From Tetmemena sp. SeJ-2015 (lineage: Eukaryota > Ciliophora > Spirotrichea > Sporadotrichida > Oxytrichidae), in the NCBI GenBank assembly GCA_027382625.1, contig JAJKFJ010020849.1, positions 17,642-81,641 on the forward strand: DNA of 64,000 bases, given 5' to 3'. How positions within the stretch are numbered: position 1 is the stretch's first letter; the number at the start of each line of letters is the position of its first letter. Shown piece by piece: positions 24,529 to 36,661 of the stretch. The position numbers and the translations under genes are program-made. The notes under the pieces were generated by a model. The model was not told the DNA's origin. It searched no databases and was given only the letters and a program-made list of their open reading frames with translations.

Positions 24529-26822
24529 TATCAGTATCTTTAACTGAATATCACCAATTTTAAAGATAGAGAAAAATTCTCCTTAAATTTTATTCCTTTA
24601 AATAAAAATTTATTAGACTTACTTTTTATTGATAGCAGGGCCTGGTCTTACAATTTTTTACTAGCCTTCTGTACCTATTGAGTAACTGCGAGATCATTTA
24701 CAACCTTTTTACTCTCCAAAAGAGCAAACAGATAATCATCTACCGCCTTCTTCTAAATCTCAATAGCAGCTTGCAGAAGCTCATTATTTTAAAACTCTGG
24801 TTCATTTTTCATGTCATTTACTTAACCCTTTATTTCATTAGCAAAAGAAGTGCAGATATTCAAAATACCCAGAACTATATCGTCATATTCATTCTTTATC
24901 TCCATTAGGAAGCTCTTCTTTACAGAATTCAAAAGTCTGATATCGTGAAGTTATTTTTCTGACTTCTTCCAATTATATTCTGCAAGCGCAAAGTTTTACT
25001 TAGCTTCAGCTAGTTACTTCTCTTTTAAAGAGAATACCTGTCCATTTATTGCAAGCTGCTTGTGAAATTATGTAAGCTATAAATAAGGAATTTAAAAGGA
25101 TTCAAATTCTATAAGGCTTTATTAAGATTCATAATTCTTTCAAATTCCTCTTCAGTAATAAATCTATTCTCAGTTATGCACCCTGCATCCTTCTTTCTCG
25201 TTTTATCTAATTTGAGCGCCATCTTATCAACCAGCTTTTTCTAAATAAGCCTTATCCTTTGATTCCTCTCTCCAGTCCAGTCTTTGGTAATTATTTTCTT
25301 TTGCTTGTCAAGCTCTTTGTCCATTTCCTCCTCGTCTTTTTCTATATTAACTGCCATTCTCATCTCATTCAAATTTTTGTCCTGGAAAGTCTTAATATCC
25401 GAGAGGATATTCTTCAGTGATTGCTCAGCATCAGATGGAAGTAGCTTTTCTATGTTTAACTTTAAAAACATATCTATGTTTAACTCTTGGGTGGTCTTGG
25501 TCTTATTCTTTAAAATATGAGAGTTCCTAATCTCTATCATACTCTCTATCTGAGAAATAGCTTGCAATCTTTCTTCATTTTACTGTATTGCAAGCAAATA
25601 TTTCTCTCTTTCTGAAGAGATCTTATCTTTCTTGTAAGCAGAAGAGAAATCAATAGAATCAACGACTGAGTTTGAATTAGTGCTTCCACCACCACCGGTC
25701 GCTACACTTGCTTTTTATACAGGTTTGAAATTGAAAGGCTCAATACTTTACTTCTCCTTGGTTGGGCTTACTCGATCTAGTATATCGCAAACCTATGGAG
25801 CCATTCTATTGATCATCTTAATATCATTCTTCAAAAAGAGGTAAGACGATTTCAAATTTTCAATTTCCTTTCTCTAGTCTTCTATGGTTTTTTACAAAGC
25901 TTGAATCTCGAAATAATGATGCCTTATTAAGGTTTAAAACGTCAAGTCAACTCCATTACTGATTCTTTATGCTACATTCTTCAAGTCAAAGCTTACAAAA
26001 GCTAGTTCCATCATGAATTGTGTAAAGCATTTCTAGTAAAATTCCTACAAGTTACTAATTATATCCATCCCGATCTAGCTCTAATGATTCTAAGTAGGAA
26101 TTCCACCTCCATTAGTAAATCCCTAAGTGGCAGTTATCTTTTTCTTGAGCTCTTGTTCTACAGAGTCCATATAAATTTCAATATCGCTTCTCTCTCTATG
26201 CTACTTTTTCTTCTTTCGTCTGGGCAATGAATTCTGCTTCTTAAAGTTATTGATCTTAGTATTGCTGTTTGCTGATTCTGAAGTAAAGCTATCTGAGTCA
26301 GAAGAGTCTTCCCCTTCATCGTCTGATTCTTTGAAAAGGAGTTTTCTAAGGCTCTCTATAGGCTGATAAAGCATGCTTTGAGGATCTATTTCACAAAGCA
26401 GATATCTTTGATCGTTATCTTTCGAATCCTCTGACTTTCTTTAGATGCTAAAAAAGAAGAATGCTCAAGATTTGCATGAAGTCTTTGCTTAGATCATTGA
26501 CTGTGACTTAATGCTCTTTAGTCGTAGGTCTCTTTGCTTACTTCTCTTTGATATTTGAGCCTAAAATGAGGTTATGTTTCTCGATGAGCTGAATGAATTC
26601 CTTGTTGGGCATTGGTTTCAACAGCCTCTGCTGAGACTCCTCAAACATTTCTATCTTTGTACTTTTCCCCTCTCCTCTGAAATTGGCCATGTTCTAAGTT
26701 AGACTGAAGCTTTTTGAGGCCATAGATTTCTATCGCTTGAATTTTTAGGAGGACTCAAATGAATAACTAAGTGTTGAAGAAGTGAAGTCCTTCTTTATCA
26801 AAGACCTTACATCAAGTGACAT
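24529..26822 (-). CDS. coiled-coil protein, unknown
   Basis: ATG 26822-26820 gives MSLDVRSLIKKDFTSSTLS and leads in frame into MANFRGEGKSTKIEMFEES. An acidic stretch (KESDDEGEDSSDSDSFTS) is followed by long heptad-like helices: ALQKTIEDQRKEIENLKSS, ERQRYLL-type segments, KIITKDWTGERNQRIRLI and LKEKQLAEAKQNFALAEYN. The protein ends near TGA 24529. Frames shift at about 26,540, 26,060 and 25,080 through introns or IESs. Orientation and arrangement match the neighbouring minus-strand genes. It resembles ciliary or cytoskeletal coiled-coil proteins in general character only. Confidence 0.6.
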
Positions 26823-26929
26823 TTATATTTTTTTATTAAAAAGGTTGCAATCATATCCATCCACTTATTAAGAAAAATGTTTATTTCTAAGAAGATTCCT
26901 ATCCTCGACTGTTATTACTAAAAATAAAA

Positions 26930-28548
26930 GCAAGCATCCTTATTTAAATGAGATTTAGCAATTATACTCATGCTCTAAGTGATAGTAATATCTCTTGTAG
27001 ATGGGTGGCTATCAACAGAATCTCTCTGCTTAGAAAAATTGGAGCTGCTCTAATTCTAGATTTAATTTGTGCTGACTGCAAAAACATTACTTTGATTTCC
27101 ATTGACTGGGTAACTTGATTAAGCATTTTAGATACTCTAGTTGGACATACTTTAGAGTTTTTAATCATAGGATTGCTTGAATTAGGGATCGAAGATTTTT
27201 GGAGCTGAGCTGCTTTCCTCTTCAGACAGTCTAATCATATCGAAAAGCAAGGCCTCTTCCATCTAAGAGTTTAAAATTAGTGGATCGTAAAATGAAGAAG
27301 ACTGATTTTAAATGTTGTAGTTAAAATCCCCTGAAATGATAGAAGAGCAAGTCTTTAAGGAATTAGCTTTGGCTAGGCTTTGAGTTGAGCACACTTGAGA
27401 AGCATAGATGTTGTTGCTTTGGTTATTTAAGTTTTGGTTTGACTAGTTTTAAGTGCTTTCCATCGATCCTCTCAAAATTATGTAAAATTATTTTCTCTTT
27501 AGAGTTTCAGATGAGAGAGAATTTCCTTGCTTCATGGACTATTCTTATTCTTAATTTGGCTATGTAAGCTTCGCTTAATTCTATTATGAAATTGAAATTC
27601 TTGTATAGGATTACATGAAAATCAAAGTTTCTAATATGATGGTGCATAATAAGGATTTGATTTATTGGAGCTCTTCTTTCTATGACGGGGAACTGAAGGA
27701 TTTGAAGGCTGTGCCTAAATAGATTACCTGGATGAAGAATCAGTCCTTGTCTAATTAGAATATTGAGGGTTGACTTGCTTTAAGCTATTTACCTTTTGAA
27801 TATCGACCTTGATAATTATAGAGTCGTCATCTTCTTTGGAAATTTCCTCCTCCAAAGGTTGCAAATCATTTCCACTCATGAGTGACTCCAATTTTTTTTA
27901 GTTCAAAATCTACTGCCTCTAATTTTTATTCAGCAAAGCTATAATATATAATGAATAATCGACATCATAAGGAGATTTCTTGGACTCTGATTTCTTATCA
28001 GATGAATAATTTTAGCTGTTTCTTGCAATAATGTTGATTGGCTTAGTGTGGCTTTGCGACTAATTCTAATTCATGTTTTGCAAGTTTATATTCTCACCTA
28101 GCCTGTAAATTCGTTAAGGTGTCTAATACTTACGGATTATAATTTATTAGGAATTAAGCATCCCTAACGGGCATATAATACTTAATCGATTTAAAGTAAT
28201 TCACAGGCGTAACTCCTTGATCAGTTGTGCCACGTCACCGCCAAAGCCCATCGTCACTTACGGATTAATTTTGCTTTATGCAGACCTTTTTGATTGGCTG
28301 CTATTTCCAGCTGATGCATTTGCTTTTCTAGTGGCTGGACTTTAACTATAATTGGAATATAATTCACTAGGATCTTACCTGCTTGGCTGATTGGTTAACG
28401 CTGTTTGGATCCCTCCTCTTGCAAGAGCAGAGAAATAACTCTGAGATATTCTCATTTGACTCCCACTATTTTAGGAACTTAAATGGCTTTGGTTCTCTTA
28501 GGTTTTTGAAGGTAGTAGCTACCCATGGCCAAATACTTTATCGTTCAT
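26930..28548 (-). CDS. Q/N/S-rich disordered protein with a clear IES
   Basis: ATG 28548-28546 gives MNDKVFGHGQLLPSKTQE and a Ser/Gln/Asn-rich chain. A 116-nt IES (28140-28255), flanked by the 12-mer ACTTACGGATTA, interrupts it. After excision a 31-nt intron (28103-28133) remains, and splicing joins SKINP to LGENINLQNMNQ in frame. Downstream blocks include EEEISKEDDDSIIIKVDIQ, GGC-poor Q tracts, MEEALLFDMIRLSEEESSS and QSMSNQSIQNAQSSYPVNG. No TGA is found before the next gene, so the 3' end is approximate. No domain is recognised. Confidence 0.6.
28128..28267 (-). other. IES bounded by a 12-nt pointer, GC-rich insert
   Basis: ACTTACGGATTA is present at 28128-28139 and 28256-28267. On the coding strand the pointer TAATCCGTAAGT contains the last exon bases and the GT donor of the following intron, so the donor is present in both copies. 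The insert's half nearest 28255 is much richer in GC than its surroundings and contains a short open stretch (MGFGGDVAQLIKELRL on the minus strand). Confidence 0.8.
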
Positions 28549-28666
28549 TTCTTCTTTGAGAACAATTTAATTTGAATTTAAATTATTAACAAATATTTTT
28601 AATAACAATTGCATTAAAATCACTCCTAGTCCTAGACTTATTATGATGCTAAATTTAATGATCACA

Positions 28667-29590
28667 TCACTGCTGCTATTGTTCTTGTTCCTTCAAATTC
28701 TTAAGCTCCTAGAAGTATAGAGCCTCGATGAGAGTGTAGAACTGATCTATAGCTTTCTCCAAATCATCATTAACTAGGCGATTGGTGAAGAGGACTGAGT
28801 TATTTGCCAACTCTATCTCTTTGATGGCATTTTAGATACGAAGCTTAAATTCCTCCTCGGTTTCAGTTCTTGTGCCGAGTCTTCTGCGCAACTCTTCAAA
28901 AGAAGGTGGGTAGAGGAAGAGGAAGTTGCCCTCTATTGCTTTCTCATTAATCTTAATAGCTCCCTTCACATCAACCTCTATAATGGGAATCTTTCCTTTT
29001 TGCTTTATTCTTTCAAGCTCTGCATAGGTAGTTCCATAGTAGTTTCCATGTACATTGCACTGCTCCACGAATTCATTCCTCTCAATTCTCTGATAAGTTT
29101 AGTATTACCAAATGAAAAGCTACTTACTCTAAGGAACTCCTCCTTAGTTATAAAGTGATAGGAGTTATCTGTCTTCTCAAAAGCTTTCTTAGGCCTGGTA
29201 GTGTAAGAAATCTTCTTTTCAAAGAGACCTCCATACTTCTTAAGGATTTCATTTATGAGGGTACCCTTTCCAACTCCTGAGGGGCCTACTACAATCAGAG
29301 GTTTGTACTTGAGTGGGGTAGGATTGAAGGGATGGAAGTACTCCTTTGCAAACACAAACACATCATTCTAAAATAGTTAATCTCTAATGCATGATTTACA
29401 GGCTTGTGAAGTAGAACCGATGAAATAAAGTCATTGAGCACTTCTCTGATTTCTGGATGGCTTCCAATATAGTGCTTGTGACTATCAATCAGTTGATCCT
29501 ATTTTAAGTTTGGCAATTTATCGTATTGTATACCTTTCTAACTGTCAAATAGGCGAGGACCTCGTTATCAAAGTTGACGTTTTCTTCCAT
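28667..29590 (-). CDS. guanylate kinase with RII-alpha-like N-terminal extension
   Basis: This enzyme phosphorylates GMP to GDP with ATP. ATG 29590-29588 begins MEENVNFDNEVLAYLTVRK. After an intron comes a segment (HYIGSHPEIREVLNDFISS through LLHKPNDVFVFAKEYFHPF) resembling RII-alpha/Dpy-30-type docking helices. The kinase core follows: P-loop VVGPSGVGKGTL, the SYTTRPKK GMP-binding strand, NEFVEQCNVHGNYYGTTY and IPIIEVDVKGAIKINEK, then the FLYPPSFEELRRRL lid region. It ends KEQEQQQQ with TGA 28669-28667. Three GT-AG introns (29,366-29,398, about 29,500-29,536 and 29,089-29,126) splice cleanly. The N-terminal docking module hints at targeting to an AKAP-like or ciliary scaffold (inference). 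Confidence 0.9.
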
Positions 29591-29668
29591 AATTATGCAA
29601 CTGCTCAAGGATAAGTATTATTCTTAAGTTATAATTATAATTTCTCACAATCAAACTCTTCAAATAAA

Positions 29669-30308
29669 ATGTTTGCTGCACTCACTGAAAACAGAGACCG
29701 ACCTAAGGGAAAATGCGCTAATGAAATGACTATTAAGAATATAGCAACTCAGTATGACCTTGGGAAGCCGGAGTGGTTCGGAGGATGGGAGTCAAATACA
29801 AAGGCAACTTTCAAGGTGTGTAAATATTTGAAGTTCAATCTAAACTTTCTTTAGTAAAATGATAAACCATTCGAAAGAGTGAGAAGCTGTGCTAGGGCAG
29901 GGAACCAAATTTGCTTTGGAACTGATAAAATAGACTATACCTCTAATACATAGCATAACTTCTAGCAAGCACCTTCAGAGTAAGCAAATATATAGACAAC
30001 ATGTAACTCATTTTCATTTTAGTTTTGTACCTGCAAGGCCTTTGAAGGACAAGTAACAGCTGACTGCTACAAATTACTCAGTAAGTATATTCAAGTTGAC
30101 TTAGAATTGTTTTTAGCTTGGAGAAGATAGAGTTGTTTATAAATCTGCTGCGATGACATAGTTTGCTCATCCTTAAAAGGTGCAGATGCCTCAGCAACCA
30201 GTCTATAAAAATTACAATGAAAGAGTAGACATTATAACTGGACAAGTATATGATCAAAATAAGAGAAGTTATGCATTCGAAGGCTTCTCGGAAGATCCTT
30301 ATAGTTGA
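29669..30308 (+). CDS. small unknown protein, three introns
   Basis: ATG 29669 gives MFAALTENRDRPKGKCANE. Introns at 29,816-29,854, 29,980-30,022 and 30,082-30,117 splice into RVRSCARAGNQICFGTDK, FVPARPLKDKQQLTATNYS and GEDRVVYKSAAMTQFAHPQ, ending GFSEDPYS with TGA 30306-30308. About 170 residues, rich in Tyr, Pro and Gln, with short repeated-looking elements. Such composition is common in small microtubule-associated ciliary proteins, but no family is recognised. It is divergent from the guanylate kinase with a 78-nt gap. Confidence 0.65.
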
Positions 30309-30777
30309 TATTTCAATTTATAAGAGAGAGAAAATTAAGTTTAGTAACAGAAATTTATTGTATTAATCTAACTCTTTAAAATGTGAAATATTGCAATCAA
30401 ATTTAAAGGTATTTAGCTGTGTTCATTTAGAAGGTTATAAAATATAGAATTTGGTTTTTTTTTAGTTTTAAAATTTTAAAAGAAGAGAAGTTTATGAATT
30501 AGACATTTTTTCGAGAAATTGCATCATCATTAAATCCTTCTCAATAAAATTTATTGGAAATTTTATAAGTATTTTACAGCTGCATTCGATCGATCATAAT
30601 CTTTATTTTTAAGATTATGACTTTAACATAAGAAATCGTAGAATTAGACAGTTCTTCCAGTTGACTTATATGTGCAAGACCCAATCACAGGAAGAAAAAT
30701 TATAAGAAGAGTTTGAAATATCTAATGATTTAAGTTAAAGCAATTCATCACATTTACCTTATGCTTTAAATCACTTT
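30309..30777. other. AT-rich germline DNA upstream of a lipase MDS
   Basis: Mostly AT-rich, as expected of IES or spacer DNA. About 30,640-30,770 is more coding-like on the plus strand (VLPVDLYVQDPITGRKII in one frame and FFQLTYMCKTQSQEEKLQ in another) and may contain a stray MDS. No complete gene can be supported. Confidence 0.35.
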
Positions 30778-30789
30778 GTCATATTTCAA
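30778..30789 (+). repeat. pointer GTCATATTTCAA of the lipase gene (partner 43369-43380, inverted)
   Basis: The 12-nt exact match joins IPFISLGHIS to SFMEFFKDMP in frame across 12.6 kb and opposite strands. Confidence 0.9.
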
Positions 30790-31077
30790 GCTTTATGGAA
30801 TTCTTCAAAGATATGCCCTTAAATGCTTCAGAGTAAGTTTTGCTTTCCTTCATTCATGCTTATAGTTTCAAATACCCTGTATTCACAATGCTAGCTGAGC
30901 ACGAATACCTAGTTTGTAACAAGTCAACTAAGTCTTTAGTTTCGAAGTTGGGGTCTAGTGATAAGCTCATTCACGAATTCAAGGGAGCATATCATGAACT
31001 CCAAAAAGAATCAATCAAAGATGAGCTTCACTCTAGAGTCCTAAGCTACTTACAAATATATAAGTTTATATGTTAAT
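30778..31077 (+). CDS. 3' MDS of scrambled alpha/beta-hydrolase (monoacylglycerol-lipase-like)
   Basis: Starts with pointer GTCATATTTCAA (30778-30789), shared with the 5' part of the gene at 43369-43380 on the minus strand. After the pointer the frame reads SSFMEFFKDMPLNASD, a 33-nt intron (30833-30865), then FKYPVFTMLAEHEYLV (strand carrying the catalytic acid region) and LIHEFKGAYHELQKE, which holds the catalytic His of the GxxHE motif. No TGA is reached: the frame runs on through TAA codons into the next gene. A last, missing MDS or an unrecognised intron must supply the stop. Confidence 0.85.
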
Positions 31078-31086
31078 CTATATACA

Positions 31087-31377
31087 TGAACACTCAACTC
31101 CAAAGCCAAGCATCTAGAAAGTAATTTGGAGTTATGAATCCAGCAGCTCTTCGTTTTGGATCTCTAAAAATCCGCACTCCTAGTCCTCTCGTGGCTTTAA
31201 AGAGAAAGATAGTGTTCGCTCTGCTCTTCATCTTTGTCGGTTTTGTGTAAGTTGCCCTTTGTTTAGATGATTTCAAACTTCTCAGACTCTCCAGGAAGTA
31301 CTTGAAAGGAAAGCCCCTAGTCATCCTCTTGTGGCCTATTTATCTCATCCTTAAGAAAGTCCTTGGTAGAAAATGAA
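31087..31377 (+). CDS. small two-transmembrane protein
   Basis: ATG (at about 31087) gives MNTQLQSQASRKQFGVMNP, then a basic stretch RFGSLKIRTPSPLVALKRK, a hydrophobic helix IVFALLFIFVGFV, a short polar loop and a second helix PLVILLWPIYLILKKVL, ending GRK with TGA. About 96 residues with three TAA/TAG codons as Gln. Membrane location is inferred from the two helices; the family is not recognised. It is unclear whether this is an independent gene or whether its reading frame is joined to the lipase MDS, since both share a frame without an intervening TGA. Confidence 0.5.
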
Positions 31378-31543
31378 GTGAGGCAGAAATCAGTCAGTCA
31401 GGAGAAAAGGGAAGATGAAATTTTGCAATCTCACTCTTTGAATTGATATCAAATCTAATTCTAAATTATCGAGGTCATTAAATCTCCAAGATACATGATT
31501 ATCATCATAATTTTCTTAGAACGTTGCAAATTCTACGTCCATA

Positions 31544-34500
31544 ATGAATCAGAAATAGCAGCTGGCTTCGTTTGAAGGTGTGCAATCTACTCCTGTTACT
31601 ATGGATTACAATTAGATGCAGAAAGAAAAAGCAAGATAGATAATAGAGTAGTTGAAAGCTTAACAGCAAGTTGCTAAAAGATCATCTGCATCTGCCTCTG
31701 AAAAGGTGGAGCACAGATTATTTGATTACCAAAAAAAGCTTGATGATAAATTAGAGTAACAGAGAAGGTTAAAAGAGCAGCAAGAGTCTATTTTTATCTC
31801 AATTTATAATTTAGTTGTTGATGCTGAGGTCAGTGCCTTAAATCTCAGACAAGAGCAACGAAATACTACTGAGAAGGTCTATGATGGTTGTAAGTCAGCA
31901 ATAGAATCCAATAAATGTCTCAAATTCAAATAATACCTCTCACTCCAATCAAACCTAAGTTTATTCTCCGAAGTAAAGCTCTTCACCTGGAAGGACCTAA
32001 ACATAGCCGCCACTTAGTAATTTCATGTTTCCACTCAATACAGATAGAGCCTTAAACAAATAAATGAGATGCATTTTTTATTATCTCTTAAACAATTAAT
32101 CATAGTTGAATGGCTCTCATGCATAAAGCAACAACTTCCTATTTCAAAACTACTAAAAGACTTTTTACTTGCTTTACAGTTTATAGTCAAGTATAAAATT
32201 CTAAGTTATTATTTATATTACTCACATTTTAAATGCTAAAGAGCATTAATTTTAAGTAAATATATTCTATAAGTTGAACAGCGTGCCTACTATGAAGAAT
32301 TAAAGCGAAAGGAAGAGCTGCGATAGAAAATGATTGAAGAAAAGGAAATGGTAGGTTTCACGGGCAAACCCCAAATTAACAAGAAATCGCAGAGCATAAA
32401 GCGGAAAGTTGATGACTTGATGGAATGGAGGGACATCCTAGAAAAGAAAAGAAAGGACGAATTACAGAGGAAGGCTTAGCAAGAATAGGATAATATTCAG
32501 CAGATGCAGTCTTAGAGGAATTTATTTATACTATTTAAACTGCTATTGAATGTAAATAAGCACAGTGAGAAGATGATAGAAAAAAGATACTAAGGCCAAG
32601 AAGCACTGAAAAGGTAGAAGATAGATTGATGAGAAAAGGCAGTACTCAAGTAGAAAAAGAAAGAGAAGAATCAGCATTCTCAAAACAAAAAGCAAATATT
32701 TTACATTAGCGACCTAGAACCCAAAAGAAAGATTAAGGTTTAGAATTAGGATTCAGGCTAGCAAAATAGATCACTTAATCCTTCAAGAGCACGTTCTAGA
32801 AGTTAGAATACAAGAGAAAGATAGAAGAATACTAATGATTCTCCTAGAGGTATAAATCAAGTATAAAATATGGACAAGTCTCTACAATAGAACAGAGTAA
32901 ATCATAATCAAGGAATGCTATTGCAAAAAGAAGAGGATTACCAAAAACTGGAATTAAACCAAGACTTGCAAGTCTTCTCATAAACCGCAAGATTGCAACC
33001 ACAAAACGCTTTTAATGCATTTTAGAATACAAGCCCTTCTTCAGCAGCTTTAAATGCAAGGACATCTTCACTAAATAACGGAGAGTATAAAAATTTGCAA
33101 TCTCCTTTTGGGTAGTCCAATAAATCAGCCTTTAGCACGAATTTAAATATGTTTCAAACATCTCAACTTATAAATCCCCAGTCTGATTTTAGTCAACTTC
33201 AATATCAATCAACTATGAACAATCCCAGTCCATATTCTCATCCTTATACCAATAATTAGCACAGTGTCAATCATCAACTTGGAAATCAGTATCCTCTATA
33301 AAATGTTTAAAGCTAATAAAAATATCTTTAATTTAATTACGGCCAATATATTCTTATTTAGCTACTAGAATGCTTGTAGCATGAATGAATAAACAGCTCT
33401 TCCTAATTAGATTCACGCATCATTCGCAACCAATACCTAATTTCAGTTCTTAAGTCCTCCATCTGTAAATCCTTTTTCCCCGCAGAAGCTATATGCATAA
33501 CAAGTCTAGGAACTTAAAAATTTGAAGCCAACGCCAAATCATCAGGCTTCAAATGCATTTCAATATAAGAATTCTAACTCTGGACTCTAAAGCAGCCACC
33601 TCAATAACAATTTCCAAAGTTTTGCACCTTAAGCCTAATTTTAGGGATAACCTGGCATGATAAATAATTCTGGATAACAACAATCCTTTTAAATGAACCA
33701 AATACCATAACATAGTCAGTTCAGTGTTTATCAAGGAAATCAATACTTTCTTGGCTAAAATCTATATCCAAATCAGAACTCATCATAAACTTAGAACAGC
33801 TCAAATCAGAAAATACAAATGATTTCATAGTTAAATAATCAATTCAATTTAAAATAAACTGAATATGGATAAATTTAAATAACATAAGCAATACAGAGAC
33901 ATCGCATTAGCAAACACCAATTTAAGGATCATTCTAATTGGAGGGCCAAATTAAAAATACACTTCCTCAATAAATTTTAGAAGTAAAGGATTAACAAAAT
34001 CAGATTTAATATAATAAAAGAAAGGTTGATGATAAACACGCTGCAAGTATTAGGCCTTACACTCTTTAAAGTTCTATGAGCTAGAGTAAAAATTAAATGA
34101 ATCCAAATTCCTCTCAGCAATAAAAATCTAGAAAAGCTTTGGGCTATGTATCGCTCTTTGAGAAAGTGTAGCGAATGAATACGAGCCAGAATTCAGATAT
34201 TGAAAGCACGAATTCTTAATAGAGCATGCCTGTCGTTTCTGCTTAAATGCCTTTCTTCAATTCCTAAGCATAGATTCCACTATAGCAGAACATCTATCCC
34301 TAAAATAATGCATAGAGTCAATTGCCTCATAAATAATTTGATCATTGTTTTTATATATATGCTTAGAATATGCCTCAAATTAGGAATAATTGGTGGGATA
34401 AAGCAGAAACATTAATGAGTTTACGAACGGAGCATCACACAATTCCAATAACAGTAACTAAAATCAGTAGTATCCTATAATTACGAATGGATCGATTCCT

Positions 34501-36510
34501 AACATCTCCTCGATAAATAATTATGATTACAGTAACACATTGAGCACTTATTAAGGCATGCTAACACAATACGATTTCTAAAATACTCCTCTTCCAGATG
34601 CTATTCACTCACAGTTTTGGCAATATGCTACTCAACAACCTTACCAACAAAATCAATAGTTTGAATAGGCAATGACTACTGATCCATATCTTAATTAAAT
34701 GGCTTTACTTCAATAAGCCTAGCCTATTAACTAATAGTTGCAACAACTATAGCTAGTAAACACTTAGGACTAGATAATCCACAAAATTCTTGAGAACTCA
34801 TTTATTCCTTCAGGCAATGTGAATCAAGCTAGAAGAACTTTTAAAATTATTATCATTTCAAGTTTAAGATTGTCAAATAAAGGCACTCTAGGAGGAATGG
34901 GAGGTACATTTCATGAATCGAATGGAAATAACTTGGATGGAGGAACTACTTTCGCACTTTCTTAGTATACATTAGATTGCCTTCAACCATTAGGTGGCCT
35001 CACAAGTAGCACAAGATCAAATAGGTTTGGAGCGCCTGGGTTAGGTACAGAATATATACTTACTTATTTTTAGAAGACTACCACAACATTTTTAATGAGC
35101 AAGATGATTGCTTTAACTCTCAAGAGAAAGATTTCGAAAACTTTTACAAATTCACTCCTCCTCACCTAGGCACAGAGGAAAAAACTAATGACCAAAATTA
35201 TGAAGACATGATTTCCAAGACTCACAATCCTCACCTTCAAATAATTGATAATGATTTCCTTGGTAACCCTAACAACAGATTGAACTGCGGTAGCGCTCTA
35301 GGTATAACTTAGCCTAACTTTCTTAATGGAGGAAGTAGCATCGGCCTAGGAAATAAGTCAAGCAAGAATAGACTCACTAATGAGAATGGATAGATGCTTG
35401 ATACTGAATTTATAATCACTAACTCAAGCCTTTGCTAGGATTCTGTCATGACTCACACCCTCACGAACTAAATTGGCAGGAATTTAAACTCAGATGTATA
35501 GACTCAAGACAATTATAGAACTGCGAATGGAGGAGAAAGAGGTTCTTTTGATGATAGAAAGAATTCTATATCACAGAGTGAGAGAAATAGACTTATTAGA
35601 AGTAGGAAAAGTTCCTAGAGTCCAAGAGAAATCAATATTAACTATGTTAAAAACTCCATGCAAGCATCTAATACAAGTGCTAGCTCAAATGAAGCTAATA
35701 ACCCTAACTCAGATCAGCTAATGAAGCTCAAATTCTTGGATAGGAATTCTAAATGGCTAGAAAACAAGAAGAACAAAATTGAGAGAAAGAGACAGATGAT
35801 AGAAATAGAGCAAGAGAGGGAGTGCACTTTCAAACCTCATATATAGACCTAAGATGATAATTTTTAATATATATAGCTTTATATAATCTGACGAAAAGTA
35901 AATCTCATACCAGAGGAGGCTCGACTGCAAGTCAAGAACGACTATATAAACTTTAAAATGGTGCTAGAAGCCTTTCCCTCTCAAAGAAAAGAAATTCATC
36001 TGAAGAAAAGGGGAAAAAAATTTAAATTTTTTAAAATTCTTTTAAAAACAATGCCAATTCTCAATAGTCTAAGCTACTTATTGAAGACTTTAGTTAAAAT
36101 CCTTATGCTTTCAGTAGCTATGCAACCGCAAGAGCCAATTACTTAATTTAATATTTTTCAACTCCTCTGAAAATGAAAAGCAATCTACAGGCGGAAAGCA
36201 TTTAAATATGAACAGTTTAGCAAGAGATACTTAACAAAAGAATAGAAACCTTGTCGAATATGGGTCTGCTAGTAGCAAAGGAAGGATTAATGAGTTTGAT
36301 ATAAGTGGATAATGCGACATTACAAATCTTTCACCAGATCCATTCTTAAGAGGTAAATTAGGCCAAGATTTTATAGATGACAGCAACTTTGACACCTCTT
36401 TTTTGAGCTCCCATAATAACGAATTGGCAGGAAAGCAAATTCTCCCTATCTCTGCGCCAAGAGGAGTGTCTTAAGTGAAAGTTATGAACAAAAGGATTAT
36501 AAATTTTTGA
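31544..36510 (+). CDS. giant Q/N-rich protein with N-terminal coiled coil
   Basis: ATG 31544 gives MNQKQQLASFEGVQSTPV. A coiled coil follows (KKLDDKLEQQRRLKEQQES, then AYYEELKRKEELRQKMIEE). The next more than 800 residues are Gln/Asn/Ser-rich (for example QPGMINNSGQQQSFQMNQ), then a basic helix (LENKKNKIERKRQMIEIEQ) with ERECTFKPHI, a motif common in protist cytoskeletal proteins. The tail ends KVMNKRIINF with TGA 36508-36510. Several inserts change frame (32,030-32,275, 32,515-32,560, 33,330-33,380, 35,850-35,900 and others). Prion-like composition could favour condensates or fibres; that is inference. Confidence 0.6.
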
Positions 36511-36661
36511 AGAAATTAGACTTTAGAGCTTGACTATTAACTTAATTGATGATAATTTTGCGATGTAATTTACTTGATCATAGAAACTTGTTTATGAATA
36601 TAAGTTTATTGTTTAAATAACTATTCCACTTCCGCAGAATATATTATGAGCTTAGATCACA

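Noticed and set aside
25284..25520. 78-residue Ser/Phe-rich plus ORF
   Set aside because: It is antisense to the coiled-coil protein on the minus strand; its composition is that of a shadow.
27408..27773. Plus-strand ORF with an apparent 45-nt intron (MLLLWLFKFWFDQFQ onward)
   Set aside because: The minus strand carries the Q/N/S-rich protein through this stretch in a continuous style (NLNNQSNNIYASQVCSTQ and KSSNKSNPYYAPSY). The plus ORF is judged a shadow despite looking globular.
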